64,000 nt of DNA, from the NCBI GenBank assembly GCA_001516065.1, contig LOEV01000123.1, forward strand, positions 1 through 64,000, in the 5' to 3' direction. Below, in pieces: positions 25,985 through 34,141 of the stretch (the first letter of the stretch is position 1; each line of letters starts with the position of its first letter). The notes below the pieces were generated by a model. The model saw only the letters and a program-made list of their open reading frames with translations, was not told the DNA's origin and ran no database searches. The position numbers and the translations under genes were made by a program. Source of the DNA: Alphaproteobacteria bacterium BRH_c36 (GTDB taxonomy: Bacteria > Pseudomonadota > Alphaproteobacteria > Rhizobiales > Hyphomicrobiaceae).

Positions 25985-28303
25985 TTATTTGCCCGACTGC
26001 GACCATTCCACCCGTCGAGCATCGGTAGCGTGCTCATAGATATCTTCTTCCTGGGCATTATGGATTCGCACCAGCGACTCGATTGACTCGATGACGCGCT
26101 GCGCATCCCTGGTCAGGTAGCGATCGGCGTCGTCAGGGTCGAGGTCGGTCGCCAGTCTGTCAAGCAGGCGGCCGAGGTGCTGAATTTCCCGGTGTGCGCG
26201 ACTCATGGCGTTCAGGCCGTGACCATCAGGCAGATACCTGCTCAGACCCGGATAGACACTATTCTCGTCCGCCCGCTCGTGCTTCAGAACTTGCTGCTCC
26301 ACGATCCTGTTGGCCTCGGTGATCAGAGCTACCGCCGACTCATATTCCGCATCATCGAGGCCATCGGCTATTTCACGCAGCCGGTCGAGAGCGGCTTCTA
26401 TCTGCTCGTGCTCGACGCGCAGGGCCGTTGCTGCCGCTGCGGGCATCGGGGTGCGAGCGAAGGACCAGGGGGGAACATTTGCGCGCAGCGCGTTGAGGAT
26501 GACAGCAACATCAATGGCTTCCTGTGCGATGGCACCGGCGACGGGACTGAGGTATCCGGCCGCGGCAAATCCCATTGCGATGCCCGAGAGACCAAGGCCG
26601 ATGACGATACTCTGGACAGCGATGCCGCGTGCATGCCTGGCAATGACCACAGCCTCGGACACGCGGTCCAGGCGGTCCACGAGAATGACGACGTCGGCGG
26701 CTTCCGAGGAGGCGCTCGCCCCCCTGACACCCATCGCGACGCCGACGTCAGCGGCGGCCAACGCTGGCGCATCGTTGATACCGTCCCCAACCATCAGCGT
26801 CGGATGGAGACGCTGCTCTGTTGCTACGGCATCGACTTTGTCAGCCGGCACGCGGTCGGCTAGAACGGCATCAAGATCCAAAGCCGAACCGATGATCTCT
26901 GCGGCATCCGTACGGTCTCCCGTCACCATGACAATTCGCTTTACCCCGCTGTTGCGCAGCACCTGAATGGCATGCGGCGTGTCACGCCTCAGTTCGTCTC
27001 CCATCAGGAGTGCGCCAATCGTCTGCCCGTCAACCGCAACGAAGACACTGAGCGCCGAGCGCCACGATGCGCGCCGCAGAACGCGCTGCGCCCAGTCTTC
27101 CGGCTTTCGGCCGCCGTAGACGAACTGGTGGGAGCCGACCGAGACCGCTTGCCCCGCGACAAGTCCCCTCAAGCCGGAACCCACGCTTTCAGCGATCTGT
27201 TGTGGATGTCCCAGTTCGAGGTGTTTCTTGCGCGCTGCCTCGACGATGGCACCTGCGACGACATGCTGAGAAGCCTGCTCCAAAGAAGCCGCCAAACGCA
27301 GAACATCATCCGGGCTTTGCCCCGGCGCTGCTTCGATCGCGATGAGGCGGGCCCCGCCGACCGTGAGTGTGCCGGTCTTGTCGAACATGACCGTGTGCGT
27401 TCGCGCGAGAGCCTCCAGCGGTCCACCGCCCTTGATCAGGATACCCTTCCGGGCGGCCTGTGACAATCCGGCGATGAATGCAACGGGGGCAGCGATGATC
27501 AACGGGCATGGAGTTGCCGCAACGAGGACCGCCAGCCCGCGCACCGGGTCGCCTGACAAAAACCACGCCCCGCCGGCAACAGCGAGCGTGAGGGGAAGGA
27601 GAAAAAGAGCGTATTGATCGGCTAGGCGTATGAAGGGAGACTTCGCGGTTTGTGCCGCCGTTACCATACGTACAATCCCGGCGTAGGTGCTTTCGCCCGA
27701 CGTGGAGGTCGCACGCATTTCAAATGTCTCGCTGGCATTGAGCGTCCCGCTCTGCGCGTTTTCCCCCTTTCGGCGGGTGACGGGAATTGGTTCGCCGGTA
27801 AGGGCGGACTCGTCGATAACGGCCACTTCGCTGATAACGACTCCATCGACAGGTATGATTTCCCCAGCCCGGACCATGATGAGGTCGTCGGCCCTGACCT
27901 CCTCGACGGGAATGTCGGAGATGACCGACCCAATCCGTCGATGCGCAACCCTGGGCGCGCGGTCTACCAATGACTTCAGGTCGCGTTGGGCGCGTGCGAC
28001 GGCAAAATCCTCAAGTACATTCCCGCCGGCATACATTACTGCAACGACAACGCCAGCGAGCATCTCCCCAAGCAGGAGTGCAGCAGACATCGACACGAAC
28101 GCAATGGCATCGACGCCGACCCTGCCTGCCATGAATTCCTGGATCATGGAAATCAGCAGGCCCACGGCAACGGGCGCGGTGCCGAATGCCCAGATCCATT
28201 GGGCTGCGTCCGCATAGCCGCCCATCCATGCAGCGAGGCCGACGCCAAGCGACACCAGGGCGATCAGGATCAGCGCCATGCGTAGTCGTTCCGCGGGGAT
28301 CAT
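25985..28303 (-). CDS. P1B-type heavy-metal ATPase fused to C-terminal hemerythrin (HHE) domain
   Basis: 772 aa from ATG 28303; the track extension to 28381 is possible, and neither start has a good ribosome-binding site. P-type ATPase motifs are intact: TGEPIPV (~169), the membrane ion motif TPCPL (~264), the phosphorylation site FDKTGTLT (Asp ~308) and GDGINDAPALAAADVGVAMG. The usual HP locus reads SQHVV. No N-terminal HMA metal-binding domain. After the last membrane helices comes an added domain of about 140 aa rich in His/Glu (VEHEQIEAAL, KHERADENSVYP, HREIQHL, HNAQEEDIYEH), matching the hemerythrin HHE fold that binds a diiron site. Metal specificity is unclear. Confidence 0.88.
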   Translation of the reverse strand: MIPAERLRMALILIALVSLGVGLAAWMGGYADAAQWIWAFGTAPVAVGLLISMIQEFMAGRVGVDAIAFVSMSAALLLGEMLAGVVVAVMYAGGNVLEDFAVARAQRDLKSLVDRAPRVAHRRIGSVISDIPVEEVRADDLIMVRAGEIIPVDGVVISEVAVIDESALTGEPIPVTRRKGENAQSGTLNASETFEMRATSTSGESTYAGIVRMVTAAQTAKSPFIRLADQYALFLLPLTLAVAGGAWFLSGDPVRGLAVLVAATPCPLIIAAPVAFIAGLSQAARKGILIKGGGPLEALARTHTVMFDKTGTLTVGGARLIAIEAAPGQSPDDVLRLAASLEQASQHVVAGAIVEAARKKHLELGHPQQIAESVGSGLRGLVAGQAVSVGSHQFVYGGRKPEDWAQRVLRRASWRSALSVFVAVDGQTIGALLMGDELRRDTPHAIQVLRNSGVKRIVMVTGDRTDAAEIIGSALDLDAVLADRVPADKVDAVATEQRLHPTLMVGDGINDAPALAAADVGVAMGVRGASASSEAADVVILVDRLDRVSEAVVIARHARGIAVQSIVIGLGLSGIAMGFAAAGYLSPVAGAIAQEAIDVAVILNALRANVPPWSFARTPMPAAAATALRVEHEQIEAALDRLREIADGLDDAEYESAVALITEANRIVEQQVLKHERADENSVYPGLSRYLPDGHGLNAMSRAHREIQHLGRLLDRLATDLDPDDADRYLTRDAQRVIESIESLVRIHNAQEEDIYEHATDARRVEWSQSGK

Positions 28304-28417
28304 AGGGAGAATGCAATCCCTTGGATGAGTTGTAGGGCGACCTCTGGTCGAACCTTGGCCCCACCGCCGACGGGCCAACATTATGATAAAGTTACGCAGA
28401 TGCAGCTTGCCGGCAGA

Positions 28418-28431
28418 ATGATATACGTCAA
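28418..28431 (-). promoter_or_regulatory. candidate FNR-type box upstream of ATPase-HHE gene
   Basis: Read on the minus strand, TTGACGTATATCAT fits TTGAY-N4-RTCAA except for the last base. It is 115 bp upstream of ATG 28303. A transcript starting about 41 bp downstream of its centre would begin near 28383, leaving a leader of about 80 bases. This would place the ATPase-hemerythrin gene under the same oxygen/NO control as nir-nor. Confidence 0.45.
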
Positions 28432-28493
28432 TGACCCTGGGGCCGAATGTCCCTCATGTGCCATGGTTCGGAGCTTGTGCAGAGCTTCCCTAA

Positions 28494-28565
28494 TGTTCCT
28501 CATGGTTCTGTCATTTGCTCGGAACCTAGCCGGACAGGGTAGCAAATGTCAGAACCGGAACACTG
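28494..28565. repeat. CTAG-type palindromic element, copy 1
   Basis: Stem GGTTCTGTCATTTGCT / AGCAAATGTCAGAACC (one mismatch) around a loop starting CGGAACCTAGCCGGACAGGG. Outer arms GTTCC and GGAAC flank it. The loop matches that of the element at 35367, while the stem sequence differs. The end (ACTGG) is a degenerate form of the CACTAG terminus seen in the other copies. Confidence 0.7.
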
Positions 28566-28607
28566 GCGCCTACTGCTCCGGGGCTTGACGGAGGCCATCG
28601 TTGATCG

Positions 28608-28679
28608 TCAGTGTAGAGTACCAAAGTTCGCAACCACCAGCGGCGAACGTGCGAGAGAGCTTCGGAATCATCACACTAG
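28608..28679. repeat. CTAG-type palindromic element, copy 2 (inverted)
   Basis: Runs from CAGTGTAGAG to ATCATCACACTAG. Its centre GTTCGCAACCACCAGCGGC is the reverse complement of the GGTGGTAGCGAAC side of the copy at 35367, so this copy lies in the opposite orientation. The stem is more degenerate than in other copies. Confidence 0.55.
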
Positions 28680-28690
28680 AATCATTTCGT

Positions 28691-28764
28691 CGTGTGGCTC
28701 AGATCGCGAAGTTCACTCCGGCGCGAGCGGCAGGAGGAAGCGAATTCCGCGATCATCACACTAG
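28691..28764. repeat. CTAG-type palindromic element, copy 3
   Basis: GTGTGGCTCAGATCGCGAAGTTC pairs imperfectly with GAATTCCGCGATC and the element ends ATCATCACACTAG, identical over 13 bases to the ends of copies at 28679 and 35442. The loop ACTCCGGCGCGAGCGGCAGG is a variant of the family loop. It ends about 43 bp upstream of the next gene. Confidence 0.65.
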
Positions 28765-28807
28765 TTAACATCTCGCCTGTGCACTCTTCTCCTCTCAGGA
28801 CCGACCA

Positions 28808-29308
28808 ATGTCAAAGCGTTCCAAGTTCATTGCCTCACTCCGATCTGTCACCGCGTGTGCGGTTCTCGCATTTGCGGCGATTCCGCAATTTGCCGCCACG
28901 GCAAGCGCGGCTGGACAATTCGAAAAGTTGCTTGGATCCTGGGGAGGGTCGGGCACATACCGGCTCGCCAGCGGGAAATCGGAAAAACTGCGCTGCGACG
29001 CCTACTACACAGGCGGGGGGACGCAACTGGGCATGGTCGTGCGATGCTCGGGCGGAGAGAACAAAATCGAGATCCGCAGTAAACTCAGCGCCAGCGGAAA
29101 CAATCTGAGCGGCCATTGGGAAGAGCGCACCTTCAACGCAGAAGGCACTGCGACGGGCCGGGTCAGCGACGGCCACATTTCGCTTGGCATCAGCGGTGCC
29201 GTGTCTGGCAGCATGAGCGTCGAATTCAGCCGCTCGCGCCAAACCGTTTCAATCTCCACGCAAGGCACCGAGCTGGCGGGCGTGAGCGTCAGTCTTTCCC
29301 GGAAATAG
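28808..29308 (+). CDS. secreted hypothetical protein, 166 aa
   Basis: Signal peptide (about residues 1-35, FIASLRSVTACAVLAFAAIPQFAATASAAG), then a beta-rich domain of about 130 aa beginning FEKLLGSWGGSGTYRLASGKSEKLRCDAYY with two cysteines (LRCDAYY, VVRCSGG) that could form a disulfide. The repeating hydrophobic/polar pattern suggests a lipocalin-like or beta-barrel fold that binds a ligand in the periplasm. Related unnamed proteins are common in Hyphomicrobiales as far as I can judge. AGGA lies at suitable spacing before the ATG. Function unknown; possibly linked to the lipid transporter downstream. Confidence 0.75.
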   Translation: MSKRSKFIASLRSVTACAVLAFAAIPQFAATASAAGQFEKLLGSWGGSGTYRLASGKSEKLRCDAYYTGGGTQLGMVVRCSGGENKIEIRSKLSASGNNLSGHWEERTFNAEGTATGRVSDGHISLGISGAVSGSMSVEFSRSRQTVSISTQGTELAGVSVSLSRK

Positions 29309-29426
29309 TTCGTTGCAGGACCTCCATGGTCGCCGTCAATTGCCGTAGGCCCGAAGCTTCGCAGGCATTCGCTGCGATGGTTCCGGCGAATGAGCGAAGG
29401 CACGCTGTTCAGATAGGCTTCAGAGT

Positions 29427-30563
29427 GTGAGTATTACACCGTCCATAACCTCCGGCGGCGATGGGGATACGAAGCGGCTGATGGCAGCCGGGTCATGGAC
29501 GGCGGCCAATGCGAACCTGCTTGAACCGCTCATCGATGCGGCGGCAAGCAAGACCGCCGGAGAGCCGAGCCTGCTGATCGACATGGCCGGGGTCACTCAA
29601 TTCGATACGTACGGCGCATGCCTCTTGAAGCGTCTGCAGCAGGCGCGCAGCGCGCGCAATGAAGCGACAGGCATAACTGCATTGCAGGGTCGGTTCGAGG
29701 AACTCTTTTCCGAAGTTCAGGAGACGCCGCCTGGTGCAGCGGCGCGGGAGCAGAAGGCAGGTAGTCTCCGATCGGCATTCGAGTTCCTGGGCCGCGCCAC
29801 GATCGGGTTCGGCCACGATCTCTTCGCCCTCGCCGAGATGCTTGGCCTGCTCTGCCGGTCAGTTGTCCGGGTGATGGCGAATCCGCGTGCGTTCCGATTG
29901 ACCTCGACGACCTATCACATCGACCGTGTCGGCTGGCAGGCGGTTCCCATCATCGTCCTCATCACCTTTCTCATCGGCTGCATCATCGCGCAACAAGGCT
30001 TCTTCCATTTCCGTAAGTTCGGCGCCGACGCTTACGTCGTCGACATGGTCGGAATCCTGATCCTCCGCGAGATCGGCGTCCTACTTGTCGCGATCATGGT
30101 CGCCGGGCGCTCGGGGAGTTCCTACACCGCGGAACTCGGCTCGATGAAAATGCGCGAGGAGATCGACGCGCTGCGCACGATGGGGCTCGATCCAATCGAC
30201 GTCCTCGTCCTGCCGAGGGTCCTGGCACTGGTGATCGCGCTGCCGATCCTCACCTTTATCGGATCGATGGCAGCGCTCTACGGGGGCGGCCTCGTCGCCA
30301 ACCTCTATGGCGGCATGAGTCCGGATATCTATATCGCCCGACTGAAAGAAGCGATCTCGGTCACGCATTTCCAGGTCGGCATGATCAAGGCGCCGTTCAT
30401 GGCCCTTGTGATCGGGATCGTCGCATGCGCTCAAGGCTTCCAGGTCAAGGGCAGCGCCGAATCGCTCGGGCGGCAGACCACCAACGCCGTGGTGAAATCG
30501 ATCTTTCTCGTTATCGTCCTTGACGGGCTGTTTGCCATTTTCTTCGCTTCGATCGACATGTGA
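29427..30563 (+). CDS. MlaE-family ABC permease with N-terminal STAS domain
   Basis: 378 aa from a GTG start. Residues 1-100 form a STAS (MlaB-like) domain with the core SLLIDMAGVTQFDTYGACLLKRLQQA. From about 150 the MlaE permease follows: PIIVLITFLIGCIIAQQG, REIGVLLVAIMVAGRSGSSYTAELGSMKMREEIDAL (the family signature) and GLDPIDVLVLPR. The fusion joins what are separate MlaB and MlaE proteins in E. coli. It acts in the inner membrane with the next two genes to move lipid or a hydrophobic substrate between the membranes. Seven bases separate it from the ATPase gene. Confidence 0.92.
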   Translation: MSITPSITSGGDGDTKRLMAAGSWTAANANLLEPLIDAAASKTAGEPSLLIDMAGVTQFDTYGACLLKRLQQARSARNEATGITALQGRFEELFSEVQETPPGAAAREQKAGSLRSAFEFLGRATIGFGHDLFALAEMLGLLCRSVVRVMANPRAFRLTSTTYHIDRVGWQAVPIIVLITFLIGCIIAQQGFFHFRKFGADAYVVDMVGILILREIGVLLVAIMVAGRSGSSYTAELGSMKMREEIDALRTMGLDPIDVLVLPRVLALVIALPILTFIGSMAALYGGGLVANLYGGMSPDIYIARLKEAISVTHFQVGMIKAPFMALVIGIVACAQGFQVKGSAESLGRQTTNAVVKSIFLVIVLDGLFAIFFASIDM

Positions 30564-30569
30564 GCTGAT

Positions 30570-31349
30570 ATGTCAGAGCCGATCATTCATGTGCGCGACC
30601 TAGTGGTCGGTTTTGGCGATCGCGTCGTGCTCGACCACGTCTCGGTCGACGTGATGGGCGGTGAAATCTTCGGGTTTGTCGGCGGGTCGGGAAGCGGCAA
30701 GTCGGTTCTGTTGCGCACGATCATCGGCCTGCTTGCGGTCCGTGGCGGCTCGATCGAGGTTCTGGGAACCCGACTCGACACCGCGAGCGGCAGCGAGCGG
30801 CGCGCCATCGAACGCAGATGGGGAATCTTGTTCCAGCAAGGCGCGCTTTTTTCGTCCCTTACCGCCCTGCAGAACGTTCAGTTTCCAATGCGCGAATATC
30901 TGCATATTTCACCGCGGCTAATGGACGAGATGGCGGCAGCCAAGCTGGAGATGGTCGGGATTCGCGCCGTCGATCATAACAAGTTTCCAGCCGAGCTCTC
31001 CGGGGGCATGACGAAGCGCGTCGCCCTGGCGCGTGCGCTCGCACTCGATCCGGAACTGGTTTTCCTCGACGAGCCAACGTCCGGCCTCGATCCTATCGCG
31101 GCCGGCGATTTCGACGAGTTGATCCGCACGCTTCAGAAGACACTCGGCCTGACGGTCTTCATGATTACGCACGATCTGGATAGTCTCTACACAGTGTGCG
31201 ATCGTATCGGGGTCCTGGCCGACGGGCGTGTCGTCGCAGTCGGCGGAATTTCGACGATCCTCGCGTCCCCCCATCCCTGGGTCCAAGCCTATTTCCGCGG
31301 CCGGCGCGCAACGATCGTGCAGAGCCGGATCGCCAACAGGACAAGCTGA
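30570..31349 (+). CDS. MlaF-like ABC transporter ATPase
   Basis: 259 aa. Walker A GGSGSGKSVL (~38-47), Q-loop FQQGALFSSLT, signature ELSGGMTKRVALARAL (~146), Walker B PELVFLDEPTSGLDP, switch histidine in MITHDLDSL. The GGMTKRVALAR form of the signature is typical of the Mla/Mce subgroup. It energises the STAS-MlaE permease encoded upstream and leads into the MCE gene ten bases downstream. Confidence 0.94.
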   Translation: MSEPIIHVRDLVVGFGDRVVLDHVSVDVMGGEIFGFVGGSGSGKSVLLRTIIGLLAVRGGSIEVLGTRLDTASGSERRAIERRWGILFQQGALFSSLTALQNVQFPMREYLHISPRLMDEMAAAKLEMVGIRAVDHNKFPAELSGGMTKRVALARALALDPELVFLDEPTSGLDPIAAGDFDELIRTLQKTLGLTVFMITHDLDSLYTVCDRIGVLADGRVVAVGGISTILASPHPWVQAYFRGRRATIVQSRIANRTS

Positions 31350-31358
31350 GTTCGCAAA

Positions 31359-32510
31359 ATGGAAACGAAGGCACGCTACGCGCTCGTCGGAATGTTCACC
31401 CTCGCCGTCATCCTCGCGGGATTCGCCTTCGTCTACTGGTTGAACAATACCGGCGGATTCGGGCGGCGCGACGTCTATCAGGTCAAGTTCACCGGCTCGG
31501 TATCCGACCTCCTCGCTGGTTCGCATGTCCTGTTCAACGGCATCCGCGTGGGCGAGGTCACACGACTAGGCATTGATCCCGAGGACCCGCGCCAGGTCGT
31601 CGTCGACGTGGAAGTCGATCAATCGATCCCGATGCGGGCGGACACGTCGGTCTCCATGGATTTCCAGGGCTTGACCGGCGCGCCTGTCATCCTGTTCAAG
31701 GGCGGCAGCCCGGAAGCTCCCGCGCTCGTTTCGTCAGGCGGAAAACCGCCGCTGCTCGTCGCCCCGCCTGGTGCGGGCGACAGCCTGACGCAATCGGCGC
31801 GCAATACGCTCGGGCGCCTGGATACGATCCTCAACGACAACGCAACTCCGCTGCATGATGCAATCGACTCCATCAGCACATTCTCGAAGGCGCTTGCGCG
31901 CAATTCCGATCGCGTCGATGGCATTATCGCCGGCATCGAACGGATGACAGGGGCGGGGGCTGCCAAGGAAAAGCCGACATTCTACGATCTCACAGCGGCC
32001 AGGGACTTGAAGCGATGTGAAAGCCCGAAGCTTGGAAACCTGCTGATCCCGGAACCGACAGCACCGCTGGCACTCAATTCAGATAAAATCCTGGTCGTTG
32101 GCGAGGACCCCGGCGCTGCTTCCTTCGCCAATGCGCAGTGGGTCGATAACGTTCCAGCGCTGATGCAGGCGAGAGTCATCGAGAGTTTCGAAAACACCGG
32201 CTGCTTCCGCTCGGTCAGCCGGCCGCTCGATGCCATCGAGCCAGACCTCACGCTGCGCTTCGAGATCCGCAACTACGGCATTACCGTGTCGCGGGAACCG
32301 ATCGCGGACATCGAGATCTCTGCAAAGTTGATTGCCGCTAAGGATAACGCTGTAACGACCACAGTGATCCATGAAACTGTGCCGCTGCAGGCGTCCGACT
32401 CGACTGGCGCCGTTGCGGCCTTCGACAGCGCCTTCGCCAAAACCGCGCAGCGGCTGGTGGACTGGGCTTCGGCGGGCGCGGCGACCGACATCGACAAAAG
32501 CGAAAAATAG
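31359..32510 (+). CDS. MCE-domain lipid-transport protein fused to auxiliary lipoprotein-like domain
   Basis: 383 aa. One N-terminal membrane helix (ALVGMFTLAVILAGFAFVYWL), MCE/MlaD domain at about 40-120 (YQVKFTGSVSDLLAGSHVLFNGIRVGEVTRL), a helical stretch to about 200, then a C-terminal domain (about 205-375: FYDLTAARDLKRCESPKLG... VIHETVPLQASDSTGAVAAFDSAFAKTAQRLVDW) resembling ABC-type transport auxiliary lipoproteins of the PqiC/YmbA kind. Here it is covalently joined instead of being a separate lipoprotein. It would form the periplasmic conduit linking the permease to the outer membrane. Confidence 0.88.
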   Translation: METKARYALVGMFTLAVILAGFAFVYWLNNTGGFGRRDVYQVKFTGSVSDLLAGSHVLFNGIRVGEVTRLGIDPEDPRQVVVDVEVDQSIPMRADTSVSMDFQGLTGAPVILFKGGSPEAPALVSSGGKPPLLVAPPGAGDSLTQSARNTLGRLDTILNDNATPLHDAIDSISTFSKALARNSDRVDGIIAGIERMTGAGAAKEKPTFYDLTAARDLKRCESPKLGNLLIPEPTAPLALNSDKILVVGEDPGAASFANAQWVDNVPALMQARVIESFENTGCFRSVSRPLDAIEPDLTLRFEIRNYGITVSREPIADIEISAKLIAAKDNAVTTTVIHETVPLQASDSTGAVAAFDSAFAKTAQRLVDWASAGAATDIDKSEK

Positions 32511-32558
32511 ATTTCCGGAACTGCTGACCCAACCCCCGGACCCGAAAGCTGAGCGTGC

Positions 32559-32589
32559 AAAGCCCCCGCGGCTTCGCGGTGCAGGCTTT
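32559..32589 (+). terminator. hairpin after the MCE gene
   Basis: AAAGCC..CCGCG-GCTT-CGCGG..GGCTTT forms an interrupted stem with a GCTT loop, 49 bases after the MCE stop. There is no long U-run, so termination may be partial. The rest of the gap to 32747 shows no gene. Confidence 0.45.
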
Positions 32590-32747
32590 CGCTGAGCATG
32601 TTCCAGAGCACCCGGCTTCTATAACCTCTATAGGTTTGGGTCGCCTTTTCGGCGGTCTGGCTAACGGGTCGGAAATCGGTGGCTGTTATAAGAGGTTAAA
32701 CGTCTGGGCCCACGAAGGGCTCAGAAAAACTGGCGGAGCCAAGCAGA

Positions 32748-33158
32748 ATGAGTGTGTCAAACGAGCCCGGCACGAGCGTTGCGGCGATATTGAGCAGGCT
32801 GTTGGCGCCACGCGGATCTTGTGACCGGCGCGTCCACCCGCGATTAGCGCTCGGCGCTCTGGCCGCCCTTCGGGTCCGCGGAGTTCAATTCGGTGTGGTC
32901 CTACGCAACATTTCTGACGGCGGCGCCGCCATTCAGCTTCGCAGCGGACTGGTGCCATCCGTGAATGACTGCGTTGATCTGACCCTCATTGATGGCACGG
33001 ATCTGCCGGCTGTCGTCATCCGGCAAACCGAGTGCGAATGCGAGTCTGGCATCGCTTTTCTTCCAGCCAGCTTCCGGGCAGATGATCACCTGACCTACGA
33101 GCACATGGGCTCCGACTATTTCAGGTCGATCGTTCGAATGCAGCGACTTCTCAGATGA
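32748..33158 (+). CDS. PilZ-domain c-di-GMP-binding protein
   Basis: 136 aa. PilZ signature: basic switch CDRRVHPRLAL (RxxxR, about residues 26-36) and NISDGGAAI (D/N-x-S-x-x-G, about 54-62), followed by the beta-barrel strands LTLIDGTDLPAVVIRQTECECESGIAFL. It probably binds c-di-GMP. It lies 15 bp from the convergent fliM end, so an effect on flagellar motility, as by YcgR-type proteins, is suggested by position only. GGAG precedes the ATG. Confidence 0.85.
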   Translation: MSVSNEPGTSVAAILSRLLAPRGSCDRRVHPRLALGALAALRVRGVQFGVVLRNISDGGAAIQLRSGLVPSVNDCVDLTLIDGTDLPAVVIRQTECECESGIAFLPASFRADDHLTYEHMGSDYFRSIVRMQRLLR

Positions 33159-33173
33159 TCGGGCGGGGCGGCC

Positions 33174-34079
33174 TCAATCCGACGAGCCGTTTGCGAACGT
33201 GTTGATTGCCAGTGCATAGTGACCCTTAGATTGGACAAGGCGCGCGGTAAATACCTGCGAGCCGTTGCAGGTGGCAACAACGTTGTATTGAGCTTCCAGC
33301 GGCAATTCGATCACCGAGCCGACCCTGAGGGCTGCCACCTCCCGCAACGTCGAGCTATGCGCCTGAACGACAGCTCGAAGCGACACCGTCGTACTCTCCA
33401 GCCCGTCCTTCAGCCGATTGGTCCAATCCTCGTCGACCAATGCCGACGTGTGTCCGCCCCGGCGTTCAAGCTTGGACCGCAACGGATAGATGCCCGAGCG
33501 CGGAATCATGATGAACATGTTGCCGCGGCGATCGAGAAGCTGGATGTCGATCTGCGCCCGGGCCACCCCCGTTTCAGCTGGGCCCAGCATAACGGACGAT
33601 ATCGCAGGCTCGACACGATCGAAAACGAGATCGATGGCCGAAATGCCGCTGAGAAACTTATTCAAAGAGGCGGCGGCAAGTTCGGCGACTTTCTGCCCGA
33701 GCCGAAGCTCCAGCTTAGTGAACAGCCGATCGTCGACTTCCGGCTCCTCTGACCCATCACCCCCAAATACACTCTCGACAAGCAGGAAGACCGTCGCCCG
33801 CTCAAGCCCGACGACGACCTGTGTTCCCCATCCATTTGCATGGAAGATATAAGCGATGCCATCCCGATACCTGTCCAGGACCTCTGAAGCGTTGCAGAGC
33901 CCGGCCTCTTCGAGCGCGAATGTCATAGGATGCGGGCAAATCGCTCGAATGCCTTCCCCGCAATCGGTCGCGAGGGTGGTGAAGGCATCCTTGAGCACCG
34001 GCAGCCGATCCATCGAGAGTTCAGGATGGCGAAACAGCTTTTCGACCGCGTCGCGACCGCCTCCAGGCGTTTGTGACAT
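33174..34079 (-). CDS. fliM: FliM, flagellar motor switch protein
   Basis: 301 aa. Central CheC-like region (YRDGIAYIFHANGWGTQVVVGLERATVFLLVESVFGG) and C-terminal SpoA domain (LREVAALRVGSVIELPLEAQYNVVATCNGSQVFTARLVQSKGHYAL). The canonical N-terminal CheY-binding motif (LSQxEIDALL) of enteric FliM is not visible; the N-terminus MSQTPGGGRDAVEKLFRHP is different, as in other rhizobia-like sequences. Forms the C-ring with FliG and FliN. GGAG is eight bases before the ATG. Lies apart from fliN (51.9 kb), unlike Sinorhizobium where fliG-fliN-fliM are contiguous. Confidence 0.88.
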   Translation of the reverse strand: MSQTPGGGRDAVEKLFRHPELSMDRLPVLKDAFTTLATDCGEGIRAICPHPMTFALEEAGLCNASEVLDRYRDGIAYIFHANGWGTQVVVGLERATVFLLVESVFGGDGSEEPEVDDRLFTKLELRLGQKVAELAAASLNKFLSGISAIDLVFDRVEPAISSVMLGPAETGVARAQIDIQLLDRRGNMFIMIPRSGIYPLRSKLERRGGHTSALVDEDWTNRLKDGLESTTVSLRAVVQAHSSTLREVAALRVGSVIELPLEAQYNVVATCNGSQVFTARLVQSKGHYALAINTFANGSSD

Positions 34080-34141
34080 GCCGTTACTCCATCTCTTCGC
34101 GCGGGAAGGCCGACAGGGTCTCTGTGGTCCGCAAAGCGGGC

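Noticed and set aside
26310-26966. 218-aa + strand ORF inside the ATPase gene
   Set aside because: Ser/Arg/Ala-rich antisense shadow of the P-type ATPase.
28494-28764. CRISPR array
   Set aside because: Elements are palindromic, divergent in sequence and unevenly spaced, with no constant direct repeat and no cas genes.
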